Position numbers and translations under genes: made by a program
Shown: piece after piece, positions 15,017 through 22,192 of the stretch
Numbering within the stretch: the first letter of the stretch is position 1
How the letters are laid out: each line of letters opens with the position of its first letter
Origin: Spongiibacteraceae bacterium UBA5047
GTDB lineage: Bacteria; Pseudomonadota; Gammaproteobacteria; Pseudomonadales; Spongiibacteraceae
Assembly (NCBI GenBank): GCA_002415025.1
Contig: DIBR01000013.1
Location: 34,283-60,591 of the forward strand
Direction of reading: 5' to 3'
Length of the DNA stretch: 26,309 bases
Notes under the pieces: generated by a model
The model's database searches: none
Told to the model about the DNA's origin: nothing
The model's input: the letters and a program-made list of their open reading frames with translations, nothing else

Positions 15017-15514
15017 ATGAAACGCTACTTTCCGATTGCACTCCTGCTTTCTTCACCATACTCGGTAGCGGATCACGGCGCAGCGAGAGGACAGTATGCG
15101 GAGGTTACCCACGTCGAACCGGTTTACGAGGAAATCGCCTACGACAAAGCCCGGGAACACTGCTGGGATGAAACGGTTCACTACGAGCACCGCAGCAAGA
15201 CTGCGGCACCCTTGCTTGGCGCTATTCTCGGTGGTGTTATCGGCCATCAAGTAGACCACGGAAGCAGCAACAAGAAGGTAGGCGCATTCGTCGGCGCCGG
15301 CCTCGGAGCCGCTATCGGTAGTCAGGCAGCACGCAGTGATGGCCACTACCACGTGGAACAGCGGTGTGAGACGGTGTACGACACACACTGGAAAAAGGAG
15401 CTGGTTGGCTATGACGTCACTTACCGTTACCATGGCGTGGAGTATCAATCCCGATTGCCCGATGATCCCGGCAAACGCCTTCGGGTCAATGTATCGGTAA
15501 CACCGGCCAGCTGA
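15017..15514 (+). CDS. Glycine-zipper 2TM domain envelope protein
   Basis: The ATG at 15017 gives 165 residues with a signal peptide ending YSVA; an upstream TTG at 15005 would add four residues before it. The centre holds a glycine-zipper 2TM domain: PLLGAILGGVIGHQVDHG, a short linker SSNKKVG, then AFVGAGLGAAIGSQAA. This pair of small-residue helices is typical of SlyB/RcnB-adjacent envelope proteins (Rick_17kDa_Anti/2TM family), which associate with the outer or inner membrane. No lipobox Cys is present. Two Cys (in REHCWDE and EQRCETVYDTHW) flank the zipper and may form a disulfide. It is the first gene after operator copy C. In enterobacteria slyB is a PhoP target, which fits the context here. 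Confidence 0.82.
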   Translation: MKRYFPIALLLSSPYSVADHGAARGQYAEVTHVEPVYEEIAYDKAREHCWDETVHYEHRSKTAAPLLGAILGGVIGHQVDHGSSNKKVGAFVGAGLGAAIGSQAARSDGHYHVEQRCETVYDTHWKKELVGYDVTYRYHGVEYQSRLPDDPGKRLRVNVSVTPAS

Positions 15515-15521
15515 TGAGTTT

Positions 15522-15830
15522 ATGAAGTTTTCTGCATTGGTTTCTATCCCCCCCCTGCGCGCCTGCTTGCTGCTGGCGGTTATACTGACCAGCATTGCGT
15601 CGGCGTCGGCACTGCCGGGTTTGGATCGGGCGCCAAACTTGCGCCCCACCCTGCCCGCTGATCGCAACTTGCGGGCGGAGGGTCTCGATACCGATCAGGC
15701 TGTAGCAATTGCCGAACGCCGCTACAACGGTCGTGCCGTAGGCGCGCGCCACCTCGGTAACGGCCTGTACCGGGTACGCATTCTGCAAGACAATGGCAAA
15801 GTAAAAACCGTAACCGTCAGGCCAGACTGA
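15522..15830 (+). CDS. Small exported PepSY-like protein
   Basis: The 102-residue protein has an N-terminal signal sequence (residues about 8-30, ending SASA) and a C-terminal half that fits a PepSY-type fold: LDTDQAVAIAERRYNGRAVGARH, then LGNGLYRVRILQDNGKVKTVTVRP. PepSY proteins are small periplasmic proteins often encoded beside OmpR-class two-component systems and thought to modulate them or proteases. The start lies 7 bp after the glycine-zipper stop, and the response regulator follows 48 bp later with no terminator, so all four genes probably share a transcript. The assignment rests on pattern and context and is moderately certain. Confidence 0.72.
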   Translation: MKFSALVSIPPLRACLLLAVILTSIASASALPGLDRAPNLRPTLPADRNLRAEGLDTDQAVAIAERRYNGRAVGARHLGNGLYRVRILQDNGKVKTVTVRPD

Positions 15831-15878
15831 TTACAAAAACCGGCGCTGCGCAGTAGCCACAACACAAGAAGCTCACCT

Positions 15879-16559
15879 ATGCGTGTACTCATTGTTGAAG
15901 ACGAACCCGAATTACTCGATTACTTGAACCGCAAACTTGAAGCCGAAGGTTTCGCCTGCGACAAAAGTGCCGACGGGGAGGACGCGCTTTTCCTCGGCGA
16001 AGAATATGACTACGACCTTGCCATTGTTGACCTGGGCTTACCCAAACTGGATGGCATTCAACTGATCAACCGCTGGCGTGAGAACAACCGGAATTTTCCG
16101 GTCTTGATTCTCACCGCGCGCGGCAAATGGCAGGACAAGGTTGCCGGCCTGGAAGCCGGCGCCGATGACTATGTCGTCAAACCCTTTCAGATCGAAGAAA
16201 TTCTGGCTCGCGCCAATGCCCTGATTCGCCGGTCGGCTGGCTATGCCAGCCCCGAAATGCGCTTTGAAAATATTTGTATCGACACACGGGCCAAATCGGT
16301 TCGTCTGGACGAACAATCGCTGGACCTGACAACCTACGAATACAACTCACTGGAATACCTGGCATCGCGCCACGGCCAGATCGTTTCTAAAACCGAGCTG
16401 ACCGAACACCTCTACGATCAGGATTTTGATCGGGACAGTAACGTCATTGAGGTATTTATAGCCCGGCTCCGCAAAAAGCTCGACCCGCAAGGTAAGCTAA
16501 AGCCTATTACCACGGTGCGCGGCCGCGGCTATCGCTTCGAACTCAAACCGCAGGGATGA
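15879..16559 (+). CDS. phoP: PhoP-like response regulator (OmpR family)
   Basis: The 226-residue protein has a receiver domain (residues 1-115) with acidic pocket E7/D8, phospho-acceptor D51 (AIVDLGLP), T79 and K101 (VVKPF), then a winged-helix OmpR-type DNA-binding domain ending TTVRGRGYRFELK. Blocks such as LAIVDLGLP, RGKWQDKVAGLEAGADDYV and KPFQIEEILAR are close to E. coli PhoP rather than to PmrA or OmpR. It overlaps the downstream kinase gene by 4 bp (ATGA). It is the likely binder of the TTCAG direct repeats at 862, 13759 and 14954. The PhoP subtype is judged by eye; another PhoP/QseB-like clade remains possible. Confidence 0.88.
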   Translation: MRVLIVEDEPELLDYLNRKLEAEGFACDKSADGEDALFLGEEYDYDLAIVDLGLPKLDGIQLINRWRENNRNFPVLILTARGKWQDKVAGLEAGADDYVVKPFQIEEILARANALIRRSAGYASPEMRFENICIDTRAKSVRLDEQSLDLTTYEYNSLEYLASRHGQIVSKTELTEHLYDQDFDRDSNVIEVFIARLRKKLDPQGKLKPITTVRGRGYRFELKPQG

Positions 16560-17899
16560 AACCCGCGCGACCCGGTTCCATTGTCCGGCGCCTGCTGCTC
16601 GCCAGCATTGTCACCCTGCCCTTGTTTTTGGGCATTACCGGCTATTCTATCGATCGGGCCCACTCGCGCAGCCTGGTGGACGCGCAGCGCTCGCAACTAC
16701 AATTGCAGTTCTACGGTATTCTGGGTGTTATGGAATGGAGCAATACTCAGGCAATCTCGGTAGAACGCTTGCGCGAGCCCCGCTTCTGGCAATTCCGCTC
16801 CGGCCTGTACGCCTTTATCCACAGCAGCAGCGGCCTGCTCCAGTGGCAATCTTCGTCTGCCAATTCAATGGAGTTCCTGCGTGACGCCTATGCCAAAACA
16901 CCGCCCGGCGAGGAGGCTTTTGACAATTTCAGCGCTCGCGGAGAAGAGTACTTCCGGTACAGCTATCACGTTATCTGGGAAGATGAATACGGAGTTGATT
17001 TTCCATTGATCTTCACACTCCTCAGCAGCCAGGAAACCTACAAAGCTGAGCTGTTTAGCTTCCGCAAAAACATCGCGCTCTGGCTCGGACTAGCCGGCAT
17101 CTTATTGCTGGCCATCCAGTTACTGGTGCTACGCTGGGGCCTGGCGCCCATGGGCCGCCTCGCTCGCGAGCTGCGTGATCTTGAAAGTGGCGGCCGGCAG
17201 CATCTGAGCCAACGCTACCCGAAGGAACTCACCGGCATCACCCGCAACCTCAACCGTTTGCTGGATAAAGAGCTTCAGCAGCGCGAGCGTTATCGCAATA
17301 CACTGGCCGACCTCGCCCACAGTCTCAAAACACCGTTAAGCGTGCTGCGCCTGAGCAGTAGCGAAAAACCCGACCCGGTAGTGGATGAACAACTCAACAA
17401 AATGGAAAATATCATCTCCTACCAATTGCAACGCGCAGTAAGTACCGGGCCGCGCACACTGGGCAGCAAAACAGCGTTACAGCCGGTGCTGAAGCGTCTG
17501 CTGAATTCCCTCGACAAAGTCTACCGCGACAAATCGCTGCAATTTCAACTTCAATGCGACAGCGCACTGTCGCTGGCCGTAGACGAACAGGACTTGATGG
17601 AGTTATTCGGCAATATTCTCGACAACGCCTGCAAGGCAGCGCAGTCACGTGTTGCGGTAAGCGCAGTCGCTTCTGAAGGAAGCAACATTGAAATCTGTAT
17701 CGACGATGATGGCCCCGGATTTCCGGACGACAAAGCCGAGTTATTAATGCAGCGCGGCTATCGTGGTGATCAATACGGCAGCGGCCAGGGCCTGGGGCTA
17801 TCGATGGTAGCCGATATCATACTGGCCTACGAGGCCCGGCTGGAGGTCGAAAAATCACCACAAGACGGGGCTCGTCTCAGGCTGATACTGCCCGCATAG
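16556..17899 (+). CDS. phoQ: PhoQ-like sensor histidine kinase
   Basis: The 447-residue protein has TM1 at about residues 10-33, a periplasmic sensor domain of about 138 residues, TM2 at about 172-194, a HAMP-like segment, the dimerisation domain with phospho-acceptor H255 in DLAHSLKTPLSVL, and the ATPase domain with N box NILDNACKAA, DDDGPGFP and GQGLGLSMV. The HSLKTPL motif is the PhoQ variant of the H box. The sensor domain is rich in acidic and aromatic residues (for example WEDEYGVD), which could bind divalent cations or sense pH or peptides, as in PhoQ, but its signal is not known. It is translationally coupled to the PhoP-like gene and ends 7 bp before the stop of a convergent gene. 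Confidence 0.87.
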   Translation: MKPARPGSIVRRLLLASIVTLPLFLGITGYSIDRAHSRSLVDAQRSQLQLQFYGILGVMEWSNTQAISVERLREPRFWQFRSGLYAFIHSSSGLLQWQSSSANSMEFLRDAYAKTPPGEEAFDNFSARGEEYFRYSYHVIWEDEYGVDFPLIFTLLSSQETYKAELFSFRKNIALWLGLAGILLLAIQLLVLRWGLAPMGRLARELRDLESGGRQHLSQRYPKELTGITRNLNRLLDKELQQRERYRNTLADLAHSLKTPLSVLRLSSSEKPDPVVDEQLNKMENIISYQLQRAVSTGPRTLGSKTALQPVLKRLLNSLDKVYRDKSLQFQLQCDSALSLAVDEQDLMELFGNILDNACKAAQSRVAVSAVASEGSNIEICIDDDGPGFPDDKAELLMQRGYRGDQYGSGQGLGLSMVADIILAYEARLEVEKSPQDGARLRLILPA

Positions 17900-17906
17900 C
17901 AGCGGA

Positions 17907-19568
17907 CTAGAACCGCTTTTCCAGATGCCAGTAAAAATCGACTTCCATTTCCGCTATGGCGTCGGAATCAACATTGCGGTCACTCACCGGAACTGCCGCG
18001 ACGAGCTGCGTAGTCAAGCCCCAACCAATCTCACCCTCCAGCCTTACACCGGCGTCAACCAGAGTCCGCTTGTCACCCAGTTCGCCGCTTGCATCCTCAA
18101 ACCAGGCCTGGCCGTACTCGATAAAGACCGAAGGTGCCAACTCGGCACCGAAGGGCTGCCAAAGCCCCTCCAGCTTGGCCCGTCCGTAAACGCCCGAGTC
18201 ACCGATCAGACTGCCCGGCAAGTAAGCACTCATCGTCGACAGCCCGCCGAGCACAAATTGTTGCTGCTGCGGCAACTGATTGCCGTCTGAAATTTGCGAC
18301 AGCACGTCAATATCAAATGACAGATCCTCGCCAACGGCAACTTTCAAGCCCAACTTCGGCTTGTAAAGAACGTACTCGGCCGTACGCTTTCCCGCCGAAA
18401 CGGCTTCGTCGCTAGTGGCACTACTACCATCGTCTGTGCCCAGAGTACCGCTGTCGCTGCTCAGCCCCGCCTCAACAAAACCTTGTACACTCCAGCGCAC
18501 ATCCGTGTCGAACCAGCGTGAGCGCTTGAAGTATTTCAGCCCCGCCTCCGCCGACGTATGCGGTTCGTCAAGCACCTGCCGGCCGTCATCAAGCATGATT
18601 TCCGACTCTACCGCCTCGATACGCTGACTAAAGGCCAAACGATGCCGGGTCGAAGCCAACAGCACTTGCTCACCTGTCAATGCTGCCACGGTAGTGTCGC
18701 TTTCAACGACAACCTGCGTCGTTGTAGGCAGTACGTTGCTGCACAAACCAAGCAGCACGCACAAAAACGAGGTATCGGCCTGCCCCGGTGTTTCCAGCTC
18801 CGCATCACGCTCGTACTGCACATGATTGAGTTCCAGACCGTACACACCAAAACGCGTCGCACGATCAAAACCGGCATTAAGGGCGTCGTAACTTCTGCCG
18901 CCATTGGTCTCGCCCCACTGCGTCAGAGCACCTTCGTAACCCAGTGTCAGCTGCGAGCCCTCCCACAAACGGTGCTCAACACTGGCACCGGCAAAGTAGC
19001 GCCCCAAAAACCGGTTGCCCTGGTTACCGGCTTCAACAATAAAATCGGTGGGTTCATAATCCGCAGCGTCCGCGCCCTTAAACACCAGCACGAAGCGCTC
19101 GGGGTCCTCACCAACGCTGTAACTGATGGCGTAGTCTCGTCCCATCCTCTGGGCCTGCAGCTCAGCCAACACACGGCGACGCTCAAACTCGTCTACCGTC
19201 AGATCGGCATCGCCCACCAAAGGCCGAAAATGCGCCTTCACAACGTCTGGCCCTTCAACACCCTCAAGGCGCCCGTTAACAACATGTACGTGAATGTCTT
19301 CGCCATCGGGCGCGTAATAGACCGCAACCAGCAAGTGCCCCATTTGGTAGTAAGCCTGGTTGAGTGCGCGAATTGCCTGTGACGGGGTTGTCGAAGCGGC
19401 TGAAATTTTTTCTATCTGCGCCTTAGTCAGATAGCGGTTGCCGCTAATCCGCATGGCAAAACCGGCAACACGCGTATCAATTACATCGCTCGCTGCCGAG
19501 GCATGAGCCTGAATTCGCTCGGCCGTTGACAGCTGCGGCGGAATTATCGGGGGTAGATCAATTGCCAT
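17907..19568 (-). CDS. TpsB-like (ShlB/FhaC/HecB) outer-membrane transporter, atypical
   Basis: The 553-residue protein has an N-terminal proline-rich segment, a POTRA-like region at about residues 37-100 (FAMRISGNRYLTKAQIEKIS, then YYQMGHLLVAVYY), and a C-terminal beta-barrel ending in WHLEKRF with terminal Phe. This is the two-partner secretion transporter plan. Two things are odd. The start has AAGGAAG and an in-frame TAA just upstream, so the N-terminus is fixed, yet no hydrophobic signal peptide is visible. And where TpsB and Omp85 proteins have VRGY/F, this has MSAY (in GGLSTMSAYLPGSLIGDSG), lacking the Arg. No TpsA-like substrate is nearby. It follows the OmpA-family gene by 21 bp and shares its operon. 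The substrate is unknown; a protein exporter or a lipid or glycan export barrel are both possible. Confidence 0.8.
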   Translation of the reverse strand: MAIDLPPIIPPQLSTAERIQAHASAASDVIDTRVAGFAMRISGNRYLTKAQIEKISAASTTPSQAIRALNQAYYQMGHLLVAVYYAPDGEDIHVHVVNGRLEGVEGPDVVKAHFRPLVGDADLTVDEFERRRVLAELQAQRMGRDYAISYSVGEDPERFVLVFKGADAADYEPTDFIVEAGNQGNRFLGRYFAGASVEHRLWEGSQLTLGYEGALTQWGETNGGRSYDALNAGFDRATRFGVYGLELNHVQYERDAELETPGQADTSFLCVLLGLCSNVLPTTTQVVVESDTTVAALTGEQVLLASTRHRLAFSQRIEAVESEIMLDDGRQVLDEPHTSAEAGLKYFKRSRWFDTDVRWSVQGFVEAGLSSDSGTLGTDDGSSATSDEAVSAGKRTAEYVLYKPKLGLKVAVGEDLSFDIDVLSQISDGNQLPQQQQFVLGGLSTMSAYLPGSLIGDSGVYGRAKLEGLWQPFGAELAPSVFIEYGQAWFEDASGELGDKRTLVDAGVRLEGEIGWGLTTQLVAAVPVSDRNVDSDAIAEMEVDFYWHLEKRF

Positions 19569-19589
19569 TTGACGCTTCCTTTATCGGCT

Positions 19590-20402
19590 CTAACGCTGCG
19601 ACTTTTGCAGGTCTTCGAGATCGCTTAGCACGCGCATATCAACGCGACGATTGCGAGCGCGGCCATCTGCATTATCGGAGCCGTCGGCCAGTCGATTGGG
19701 TGCAACCGGCTGACTGGATCCATAGCCTTTGTAGGTTAATCTATAGGCAGCAATGCCGCGTTTTACCAGGTAGTCGTACACAGCTTTCGCGCGATCACGG
19801 GACAACTGCAAATTTTGCTGCGAGTCACCGCGCGCGTCAGTATGACCACCAATTTCGGCTACCACATCGCTTTGTTGCAATAACAGCGCGACCACCCGAT
19901 CCAGAATTTCATAGGATTCGGGACGCAAGTTTGCCCCATTAAAATCAAAGAAAACACCGACCAGCTCAAGGGGAGCGTGACGACTTAAATGGCAGCCACT
20001 GGGTAACACAATTGATTGCGCCGGTGTACCCGCACAATAGTCTTCCTGATTGCAAACACCATCGCCATCGTCGTCGTCACAAAGTTGAACACCACCGAAA
20101 CTATTCGCAGTTTCCCGATCCCGGTCAATATTGTCACGCCTCAGGCTGGGCGCAGGTGCTGGCTCCCCCAAACCCAGTAATGCACCTGCCGGTATCGCAC
20201 TGATATCAAGCACCGTACCTGCGGGAAACCCGAACGCATCGGTAAGTAGCGCCCCATCGCCGCCGCCTGGCGGTAATGCGATAACAGCACCCGGCGAGCT
20301 ACCCACAACCTGCAAAACTGCGCTGAGGTCTTGCCCCAGTGTACCGGCGGCCGAGCAATACAGCGCCATCAGTAATATCAGCCGTTTCAGTTGTCTATGC
20401 AA
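19590..20402 (-). CDS. OmpA-family protein with a type 3 repeat linker
   Basis: The 270-residue protein starts at a TTG with TAAGGA seven bases upstream and has a signal peptide of about 23 residues ending TLGQ. Residues 30-85 are Gly/Pro/Ala/Leu-rich and low in charge. Residues 107-138 form one thrombospondin type 3-like calcium motif (CDDDDGDGVCNQEDYC). Residues 148-258 are the OmpA C-terminal peptidoglycan-binding domain, with GHTDARGDSQQNLQLSRDRA carrying the conserved Asp and Arg, then GYGSSQPVAPN and RARNRRVDMRV. It should tether the envelope to the cell wall. It is followed after 21 bp by the TpsB-like gene. It is separated from the upstream repeat-protein gene by a strong terminator, so it must have its own promoter at about 20403-20545. 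Confidence 0.87.
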   Translation of the reverse strand: MHRQLKRLILLMALYCSAAGTLGQDLSAVLQVVGSSPGAVIALPPGGGDGALLTDAFGFPAGTVLDISAIPAGALLGLGEPAPAPSLRRDNIDRDRETANSFGGVQLCDDDDGDGVCNQEDYCAGTPAQSIVLPSGCHLSRHAPLELVGVFFDFNGANLRPESYEILDRVVALLLQQSDVVAEIGGHTDARGDSQQNLQLSRDRAKAVYDYLVKRGIAAYRLTYKGYGSSQPVAPNRLADGSDNADGRARNRRVDMRVLSDLEDLQKSQR

Positions 20403-20548
20403 TTATGCGTCCTTACACCGTAGCGGCAATTTTTAACATATCAGAGCTTAACACCCGCACTGAGCTGGTATTAAGCCTTGGCACGCAAAAAGTTTGCAAA
20501 GCCTTGTATAGAGCGTGTATTTACCCTCGCCCTGTATAATTTTCGAAC

Positions 20549-20574
20549 AAAAAAAACCTCCCCGAAGGGAGGTT
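20549..20574 (-). terminator. Strong rho-independent terminator after the repeat-protein gene
   Basis: On the minus strand AACCTCCC and GGGAGGTT form an 8-bp stem around a TTCG tetraloop, followed by six more T. It lies 23 bp past the stop of the repeat gene, so the OmpA/TpsB pair should be transcribed separately. Confidence 0.92.
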
Positions 20575-20597
20575 GAAGATGTCGTCTGGGAGACCGT

Positions 20598-21638
20598 TCA
20601 GGGGAGCGGGAGCGGCAGTGAGCTCACCGGCAGCAAACCTGTCAGAATGGCAACAGGGTCACCCGGCAACGCGGGAACACCGCCACCGGCAGGAATCAAA
20701 CCGGTAACTGTGCCCACCACATCAACAGGCAGTGCAGGCAATCCGGGCGCACCGCCGGCAGGGATCAATCCTGTCAGGGTACCAACAGGGTCAACCGGCA
20801 ATGCTGGCAAACCAGGCAGACCGGGAGCGCCACCACCAGCGGGAATCAGGCCAGTCAGTGTGCCTACCGGATCAACCGGTAATGCGGGCAAGCCGGGAAG
20901 GCCCGGGGCACCGCCACCAGAGGGTATAAGCCCGGTCAGCGTGCCTACAACATCAACCGGCAAAGCGGGCAGACCACCGCCGCCACCGGCCAAACCACCC
21001 AACGTGCCCAGCGGGTCAACGGGCAGCGCCGGAAGGCTCGGCAGGCCGCCGCTCGAAGGAACCAGTCCTACGAGTATGCCAACCGGGTCGACCGGCAACG
21101 CTGGCAATCCGCCACCTACGGGAATCAGATCGGAGAGCGCCGCAACCGGATCAGCAGGCAAGCCGGGCAAACCCGGTGCGCCGCCGCCAGACGGAATCAA
21201 ACCGGTGAGCGTGCCAACAGGATCAATTGGCAGGCCGGGCAAGCCGGGAAGACCCGGTGCTCCGCCGCCACCACCGGCAGGAATCAAGCCGGTAAGCGCA
21301 CCGAGCGGATCAGTCGGTATACCAGGCAGAGCATCACCCGGGATCATATCGGCCAGACCATCAAGTGGTGTTCCGGTTTCGGGCAAGGAGCTCAGCAGGC
21401 CGTCAATAGCGCCAGCCGCATCAATGCTCGCCGGCAGAGGTAATTGGTTGCCCAACACGGCGATGGCGAGTGGCCCTTTTGGTCCCACCACCTCAACCGC
21501 GAGAATGTCGCCAAGGCTTCCGCCATTTACACCGAGCCCTACGATAGGTAATCCTAAAGCAGCTCCAGCCGGCAATCCTGCAAGCAGGGTTCCCGCCACA
21601 GCAGCTTTTAGCGATTTTTTTCGGAATTTCTTCATCAT
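20598..21638 (-). CDS. Exported Leu/Pro/Gly-rich tandem repeat protein
   Basis: The frame is open upstream, but the preferred start is one of two adjacent ATGs at 21638 or 21635, 5 and 8 bases after GGAG; this gives about 346 residues starting MMKKFRKKSLKAAV with an Ala/Gly/Leu signal peptide. A non-repetitive segment of about 75 residues is followed by ten copies of a 19-27 residue unit whose best copies read LPALPVDPVGTLTGLIPAGGG, often followed by APG. After the N-terminus there are almost no Lys, Arg or Glu residues; the main charge is one Asp per repeat. No named family is recognised. It might be a secreted or surface polymer-like protein or a structural coat component. Third-frame composition on both strands is biased by the repeat, but ribosome binding site, signal peptide and terminator all support this strand. 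Confidence 0.8.
   Translation of the reverse strand: MMKKFRKKSLKAAVAGTLLAGLPAGAALGLPIVGLGVNGGSLGDILAVEVVGPKGPLAIAVLGNQLPLPASIDAAGAIDGLLSSLPETGTPLDGLADMIPGDALPGIPTDPLGALTGLIPAGGGGGAPGLPGLPGLPIDPVGTLTGLIPSGGGAPGLPGLPADPVAALSDLIPVGGGLPALPVDPVGILVGLVPSSGGLPSLPALPVDPLGTLGGLAGGGGGLPALPVDVVGTLTGLIPSGGGAPGLPGLPALPVDPVGTLTGLIPAGGGAPGLPGLPALPVDPVGTLTGLIPAGGAPGLPALPVDVVGTVTGLIPAGGGVPALPGDPVAILTGLLPVSSLPLPLP
20625..21335 (-). repeat. Ten-copy tandem coding repeat
   Basis: The repeat units are about 57-81 bp each and encode variants of LPxLPxDPVGTLTGLIPxGGG. Copies near the middle of the array are nearly identical, including a pair at about 20780-20940, while the outer copies are more diverged. This suggests growth by internal duplication. 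Copy number may vary between strains. Confidence 0.8.
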
Positions 21639-21737
21639 TATTTCTCCTTCCAGGCAGCCCCGCAGATTTTTACTACAAGACAGACCTTCTCCATCTCTGC
21701 AGCATCGGGTTGAGTTCATTAGACCTAGTTTTTCAAC

Positions 21738-21779
21738 TGATTAATGCGTAATTAATCACAATACGTATATTCGCGTATT
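21738..21779. promoter_or_regulatory. Two adjacent inverted repeats in the repeat-gene leader
   Basis: TGATTAA-N7-TTAATCA (21738-21758) is followed after one base by AATACG-N8-CGTATT (21760-21779). They lie 100-141 bp upstream of the repeat-protein start, probably in its 5' leader. They could be operators or mRNA structures. Confidence 0.35.
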
Positions 21780-21857
21780 ACTCGTGCCGTTAGATTTCAG
21801 AAGCCCTGACAATGCGGTGAAAACCACATCGCAATTCACACATATATTTTTGTTTTT

Positions 21858-21884
21858 ATTATATTTTATTGACTTTTTTGACAG
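21858..21884 (-). promoter_or_regulatory. Possible promoter of the repeat-protein gene
   Basis: On the minus strand a consensus TATAAT (21863-21858) is preceded after 15 bp by CTGTCA (21884-21879), in an A/T-tract-rich setting. It implies a leader of about 210 bases. The short spacer makes this uncertain. Confidence 0.3.
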
Positions 21885-22192
21885 GCATCACAAGTTCCAC
21901 CCAGATAACCTTTTTCTGTGATGGCGATCCCAAACGTGCCCGGTTATGCATAATAGCTTTATGACCTAATATTATATCTTTTAAGATGAAAAACCTGATT
22001 TAAATGCCCACTACGTTACACATATAAAATTTCATATCACACGCGGGGAGATTATTGCGCTTGAAAATCGAATAAATACTGATAGCGTATCGACCATACG
22101 CAGACATCCCCTCTCAAAAACCGTCTCCCGGCGAGGCGGCCAACGGCCGCCGCTATACACAACCGTGAAATCCGACAAGGAAACCGAGGTAT

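Larger units (their letters stand above)
21639..22192. other. Long AT-rich divergent intergenic region
   Basis: About 550 bp between the repeat-protein gene and the hydroxyacid dehydrogenase gene, clearly richer in A and T than the genes around it. It holds the inverted repeats at 21738-21779, a TATAAT on the minus strand, a 10-bp palindrome TTATGCATAA (21944-21953), and TTGACA at 21878-21883 on the plus strand without a good -10. No convincing small gene or structured RNA was found. Confidence 0.6.

Noticed and set aside
18558..19382. A 274-residue plus-strand open frame inside the TpsB-like gene
   Set aside because: It is a shadow of the barrel-coding strand with no domain, and its composition (many Arg, His, Gln) is typical of reverse-frame translation.
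17907..21638. A complete two-partner secretion or contact-dependent inhibition locus
   Set aside because: No TpsA or CdiA protein, haemagglutinin repeats, toxin tip or immunity gene is present; only the transporter-like barrel.
20515..21744. A 409-residue plus-strand open frame antisense to the repeat protein, Pro/Gly/Thr-rich
   Set aside because: It is produced by the complement of the tandem repeat, has no signal peptide or ribosome binding site, and contains the terminator hairpin of the real gene near its start.
20515..21744. The tandem repeat as a CRISPR array or a non-coding satellite
   Set aside because: Units are multiples of three bases, vary as coding sequence does, and lack the fixed repeat plus unique spacer pattern.
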